Source of the DNA: Melioribacteraceae bacterium
GTDB taxonomy: Bacteria; Bacteroidota; Ignavibacteria; Ignavibacteriales; Melioribacteraceae
Direction of reading: 5' to 3'
DNA: 9,762 nucleotides
Assembly: GCA_026983755.1 (NCBI GenBank)
Contig: JALSTL010000137.1
Location: forward strand, 1 to 9,762
Positions within the stretch are counted from its first letter, which is position 1. Each line of letters opens with the position of its first letter. Below the pieces are notes generated by a model. The model saw only the letters and a list, made by a program, of their open reading frames with translations, ran no database searches and was not told the origin of the DNA. A program made the position numbers and the translations under genes. Positions 6,506 to 9,762 of this stretch are shown here, piece by piece.

Positions 6506-9145
6506 ATGAGAAAATTAAAAACAACTATTCTCATTTTAACAACCCTACTGATGTCTGCCCGGCTATTTGCACAGACAGACGTTTTTGTAAGACAAACAGT
6601 TATTAAAGCCCCGATGAAAGAAAACGGTGGTTTTGGTAATTTTATTGCCGGCGTTGATCTTGACGGCGACGGTAAAAAAGAGATTTATGCAGTTAATGAC
6701 AATTGGCATGATTCGGATGGCCACGAAATGATACCAACAATCTATAAATATGAATTTAACGGAGTAACTTGGGATTCCGTTTGGAGTACGGAATTAGATA
6801 TAGATGCACAAAATACTTGGCCGACATTACATATTGGTGATTGGGATAAAGATGGTAAGCAAGAAATAATTTGGACGCCAATCAATAATTTTTCAAAAAC
6901 CGAAACTAATCCTGCACGTGTTGTTGTATTTGAATCCGCTGGAGACGGGTCCGATGCAATGGGCGTTTTAGACGGTGGTAAATATCGTCCGAATGCACAA
7001 TGGACAATTTTACCTGACACTAGTTCTAAAGAGAACATGCGTCCCTTTGCTTCCGATTTTGTTGATATTGATAATGACGGAACAAAAGAATTAGTATTCT
7101 CCGATAGAGGTGGTGCTCTTGGTTTTGGAGTTATTTCCGTTGATGATATTCCGGATAATGGTGATGGTTCTGAACATTGGACACTTGAAGTTAGTGGTAA
7201 AGATGAACTAAATGTAAAAGGTGTTGATACTACAGCCGCATTCTCAAATTGGACTACATATATGGACCTGGCCGTTTTAGATAACACTATTTATTTCTTT
7301 AATAAAAAAGATAAAATTATGGGTGTTACATTTAATGGTACTAATTGGGAATATTTACCCGTTCAAACCGGATTAGGCAGTTATAATTGGAAAACAGCTA
7401 AAGTATTAGATATTGACGGTGACGGAACTAAAGAAATTATTTCTACCAGTTCATGGGGCGATGGTATGATGAAAGTACTTAAACCCGATGGCGATACATT
7501 AGCTATTTATGATGTTGCAGACTTAAGCGCTGCCGGTGCTCCAAATACTATGGGAAGCTCTTATGGCGATATTGACGGTGATGGTAATATGGACATTATT
7601 TTCGGAACCAGAGATTCCAAACCTGTAAAAGGTGATGTTATACGTGTTGAATATAATGGCGGTGATGTTACTCAAATGGGTAGTTATGATGTATCGGTAA
7701 TTGATTACGGTATTCTGCCTTTAACCCGACAAATTGATTTCGTTCAAGTTGCTAACATGGATGATGATGCAAATTTGGAAGTTGTTTACAGTGGAATTCC
7801 AAGAAGTATTCCTGATGGTGGAACTGTACCTCCTATTGTAATTTTAGATTATATGCAAATTCCGCAAACTGTTACCCCTATTGCAGATGTTAAAGTTGAT
7901 GCCGATTCCAATTTTGCACCGGATAACGACGGTCAATCATTTTCCGTTATTGGAGTTGTTTCTTCTATAAACTTTACGGCAAGTTCCAACAGATTCAGTT
8001 ACTATATTCAAGATGCAACCGGTGGAATTAATATCACCAAAGGTAATGAAACAGGTGGCGGAACAGTTTATGAAATTGGCGATAGATTAGTTGCTACGGG
8101 AACTGTCGGGCAATACAAAGGAACAACACAGCTTAAACTTAATGATCTAGCAGCAGATATCACTTTATTGGACGGTGGTAGAATTTTAAAACCACAAGAA
8201 TTAACTATTGCAAAATATCTGGCGGATCCGGAAAAATACGAAGGTCAATTAATTAAAATAGAAGGCATAGCTCCTACAATTGATGCAAATTCTTGGCCTG
8301 CATCCGGTTCAAATGCTAATATAGCTATGTGGGATGGTAATCCTATGGCTATGCTTACTTTAAGAGTGGATAAAGATACTGACTTAGATGATAATCCGGC
8401 TCCAACTTTCCCTGCTAATATTACGGGAATTGCTTCACAATATACAAGTTCTACTCCGGCAAATGACGGTTACCAAATTATGCCAAATCAATATGCCGAT
8501 ATTGAACAAGGAGTACAAGTTGCTCCTTCACCATATTTTCATATTATAGCACCTGCAGATAGTACAACAATAGAAATTTCAGATACAAATGCTCAATATA
8601 CAGTTACTTGGCATCCCGCTACGGACCTAAATGGAGATGCGGTTATTTATCAATGGGTAATTTTGCCTGATGTTGCTGCATTTAATGCTAGTGATACATC
8701 TGTTACAGTTACCGGAGCAGATTTTATTGCTGCAATGAGCGGTACTGATACTTTAGTTGTTAAACACACTATTAAAGCTTTGGATGCTACAGGTCTTAGC
8801 TCAAATAGTATGGATGTATTCACACTTACTTTAATTAACAAAACCGTAACTGGTATTGAAAACAATAAAATCGTACCTTCAAAATTCTTTGTTGATCAAA
8901 ACTATCCGAATCCGTTTAACCCAACAACAACAATTAAATTCGGAATACCTTCTCAATCAGTGGTTGATTTAAGAATTTATGATATTCTCGGTAGAGAAGT
9001 TACTGCATTAGTTAAAAACCAAGCATTAAAAGCCGGTACTTACACTTACCATTTTGATGCTTCTAATTTAGCAAGCGGAACTTATATTTACAGATTAACT
9101 ACAGGTAACAATGTTGTAACTAAAAAAATGTTATTGCTGAAATAA
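6506..9145 (+). CDS. Large exported FG-GAP/VCBS-repeat protein with OB-fold and Ig-like domains and T9SS sorting domain
   Basis: This complete 879-residue protein follows a strong AAGGAGG (6495-6501). Its signal peptide ends in RLFA (22), and Q23 follows. Six acidic calcium-loop repeats of DxDGDG type begin near residues 51, 112, 187, 302, 355 and 417. They mark an FG-GAP/VCBS beta-propeller over about 30-450; the last is degenerate (NMDDDA). Residues about 456-672 look like two OB-type beta barrels. The first includes FSVIGVVSSINF, YYIQDATGGINI and GDRLVATGTVGQY; the second starts around YEGQLIKIEG. An Ig/FN3-like domain follows (about 677-783, with YTVTWHPATDLNGDAV). The type A sorting domain (about 790-879) has QNYPNPFNPTTTIKFG, LRIYDILGREVTAL and SGTYIYRL, ending KKMLLLK. 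It is the second gene of the cargo pair and is closed by the terminator at 9163. It may be a calcium-stabilised surface binding or adhesion protein. No catalytic motif is visible. Confidence 0.9.
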   Translation: MRKLKTTILILTTLLMSARLFAQTDVFVRQTVIKAPMKENGGFGNFIAGVDLDGDGKKEIYAVNDNWHDSDGHEMIPTIYKYEFNGVTWDSVWSTELDIDAQNTWPTLHIGDWDKDGKQEIIWTPINNFSKTETNPARVVVFESAGDGSDAMGVLDGGKYRPNAQWTILPDTSSKENMRPFASDFVDIDNDGTKELVFSDRGGALGFGVISVDDIPDNGDGSEHWTLEVSGKDELNVKGVDTTAAFSNWTTYMDLAVLDNTIYFFNKKDKIMGVTFNGTNWEYLPVQTGLGSYNWKTAKVLDIDGDGTKEIISTSSWGDGMMKVLKPDGDTLAIYDVADLSAAGAPNTMGSSYGDIDGDGNMDIIFGTRDSKPVKGDVIRVEYNGGDVTQMGSYDVSVIDYGILPLTRQIDFVQVANMDDDANLEVVYSGIPRSIPDGGTVPPIVILDYMQIPQTVTPIADVKVDADSNFAPDNDGQSFSVIGVVSSINFTASSNRFSYYIQDATGGINITKGNETGGGTVYEIGDRLVATGTVGQYKGTTQLKLNDLAADITLLDGGRILKPQELTIAKYLADPEKYEGQLIKIEGIAPTIDANSWPASGSNANIAMWDGNPMAMLTLRVDKDTDLDDNPAPTFPANITGIASQYTSSTPANDGYQIMPNQYADIEQGVQVAPSPYFHIIAPADSTTIEISDTNAQYTVTWHPATDLNGDAVIYQWVILPDVAAFNASDTSVTVTGADFIAAMSGTDTLVVKHTIKALDATGLSSNSMDVFTLTLINKTVTGIENNKIVPSKFFVDQNYPNPFNPTTTIKFGIPSQSVVDLRIYDILGREVTALVKNQALKAGTYTYHFDASNLASGTYIYRLTTGNNVVTKKMLLLK

Positions 9146-9162
9146 GCAAGAGATGTTTTAAT

Positions 9163-9195
9163 AAAAAAGCCGGGCAAAAGTGTCCGGCTTTTTTT
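9163..9195. terminator. Strong bidirectional Rho-independent terminator
   Basis: The GC-rich stem GCCGGGC (9169-9175) pairs with GTCCGGC (9182-9188) around the loop AAAAGT. It is flanked by six A (9163-9168) and seven T (9189-9195), which extend the stem and supply a U-tract in both directions. It lies 17 bp after the FG-GAP gene stop and 51 bp after the convergent purD stop on the other strand, so one element can end both transcripts. Confidence 0.92.
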
Positions 9196-9246
9196 ATCAC
9201 ATAAAGGGAAAAATATTATTGCTCATAAATTATCAATATAAATTTT

Positions 9247-9762
9247 TTAATTTTTCAAAGCTCTAAATCCTATATCTCTTCTAAAAAATATTCCATTATA
9301 TTTAACTTTAGATATGGCATCATAAACCATTGTTTTACATTTAGTTAGATTATTTTTTTTGTCAAAAGCAATAAAGTTTAGAACTCTGCCTCCGTTGGTT
9401 AAAATCTTGCCATTTTCATATTTTGTTCCCGCATGAATAACGTTGATATTCGGGTCATTTATCTCATTTAATCCTTTGATTTTAAATCCTTTATCATACT
9501 TTCCGGGATATCCGGAGGAAACCGTTACAACACACATTGCAGCACCGCCATTATACTTAACTGCATTTTTATTTATTTTTCCTTTTGCAACCGAATAAAG
9601 TAATTCAAAAAAATCGCCTTCAAGTAACGGGAGCACAGCTTGTGTTTCCGGATCACCAAAACGACAATTAAACTCTATAACTTTAATTCCCTCTTTTGTA
9701 TTTATTAGACCGCAATAAAGACATCCGTTAAATTTTCTGTTTTTACTTCTTAAAGCTTTTAG
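9247..9762 (-). CDS. purD: Phosphoribosylamine--glycine ligase (GAR synthetase), C-terminal part only (runs off the window)
   Basis: The frame is open from the window edge at 9762 to the TAA at 9247, giving the last 171 residues. PurD joins 5-phosphoribosylamine and glycine using ATP, an early step of de novo purine synthesis in the cytoplasm. The fragment starts inside the ATP-grasp domain. NGCLYCGLINTKEGIKVIEF leads into FNCRFGDPETQ, where the Glu (fragment residue 30) and Asn (32) match the metal-binding pair. LLEGDFFELL, SGYPGKYDKG, and the C-terminal-domain pieces NGGRVLNFIA and NGIFFRRDIGFRAL follow, all characteristic of PurD. An internal ATG-like start seen at 9636 is not the true start, since homology continues upstream across it. 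The gene converges on the FG-GAP cargo gene and shares the terminator at 9163-9195. Identity is secure; the N-terminal half cannot be checked here. Confidence 0.96.
   Translation of the reverse strand, partial: LKALRSKNRKFNGCLYCGLINTKEGIKVIEFNCRFGDPETQAVLPLLEGDFFELLYSVAKGKINKNAVKYNGGAAMCVVTVSSGYPGKYDKGFKIKGLNEINDPNINVIHAGTKYENGKILTNGGRVLNFIAFDKKNNLTKCKTMVYDAISKVKYNGIFFRRDIGFRALKN

Noticed and set aside
6742..7287. 181-codon minus-strand open frame inside the FG-GAP gene
   Set aside because: The plus-strand frame has clear signal peptide, calcium-loop repeats and sorting domain through this stretch; the antisense product shows no recognisable pattern.
9247..9636. Reading the minus-strand gene as a complete 129-residue protein starting at 9636
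   Set aside because: The frame stays open to 9762 and the upstream residues contain the PurD ATP-grasp motif with its metal-binding Glu and Asn, so it is a window-truncated purD.
1..9762. CRISPR array, transposon, prophage, toxin-antitoxin or other defence module
   Set aside because: No regularly spaced repeats, transposase or integrase motifs, nuclease or helicase motifs, or small paired toxin-like genes were seen; every sizeable gene has a plausible housekeeping or surface-protein identity.

Overview
The window looks like ordinary chromosome from an AT-rich, Gram-negative bacterium of the Bacteroidota/Chlorobiota/Ignavibacteriota assemblage. Ignavibacteria-like is my best guess. The strongest clue is a pair of exported proteins ending in type IX secretion (T9SS) C-terminal sorting domains with the NYPNPFNP signature. 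Both also have signal peptides with Gln predicted right after the cleavage site. I see no tRNA, rRNA, CRISPR array, transposase, integrase or phage gene.

Layout. Positions 1-4513 are all on the minus strand. Reading in the direction of transcription, the first group is a small exported FN3-like protein (4513-4112), a Maf nucleotide pyrophosphatase (4072-3494) and a flippase-like multi-pass membrane protein of the LPG_synthase_TM/UPF0104 family (3486-2509). A probable weak terminator and a good sigma70-like promoter (2451-2479) follow. They precede a second group: a YtxH-like protein (2416-2000), a DUF948/YtxG-like protein (1996-1616) and a variant elongation factor G (1576 to beyond position 1). 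An AT-rich 465-bp divergent spacer (4514-4978) holds two imperfect hairpins and an 11-bp direct repeat. The plus strand then carries two tandem T9SS cargo genes, a 491-residue beta-propeller-like protein (4979-6454) and an 879-residue FG-GAP/OB-fold/Ig-like protein (6506-9145). A strong hairpin at 9163-9195 can serve as terminator on both strands. It separates the second cargo gene from the convergent 3' part of purD (9247 to beyond 9762, minus strand).

How the genes work together. The cytoplasmic housekeeping functions are nucleotide-pool sanitation (Maf), purine synthesis (PurD) and a translational GTPase. The YtxH/DUF948 pair is an envelope- or stress-associated membrane pair sharing a transcription unit with the EF-G-like gene. 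The two cargo genes are probably co-transcribed and should yield cell-surface or secreted proteins. Their exact roles cannot be read from sequence.

I did not find a clearly novel system. The most interesting items are the YtxH-DUF948-EF-G-like unit, the eight-unit 11-residue periodicity of the YtxH-like protein, the unusual domain order of the 879-residue cargo protein, and the structured divergent spacer.
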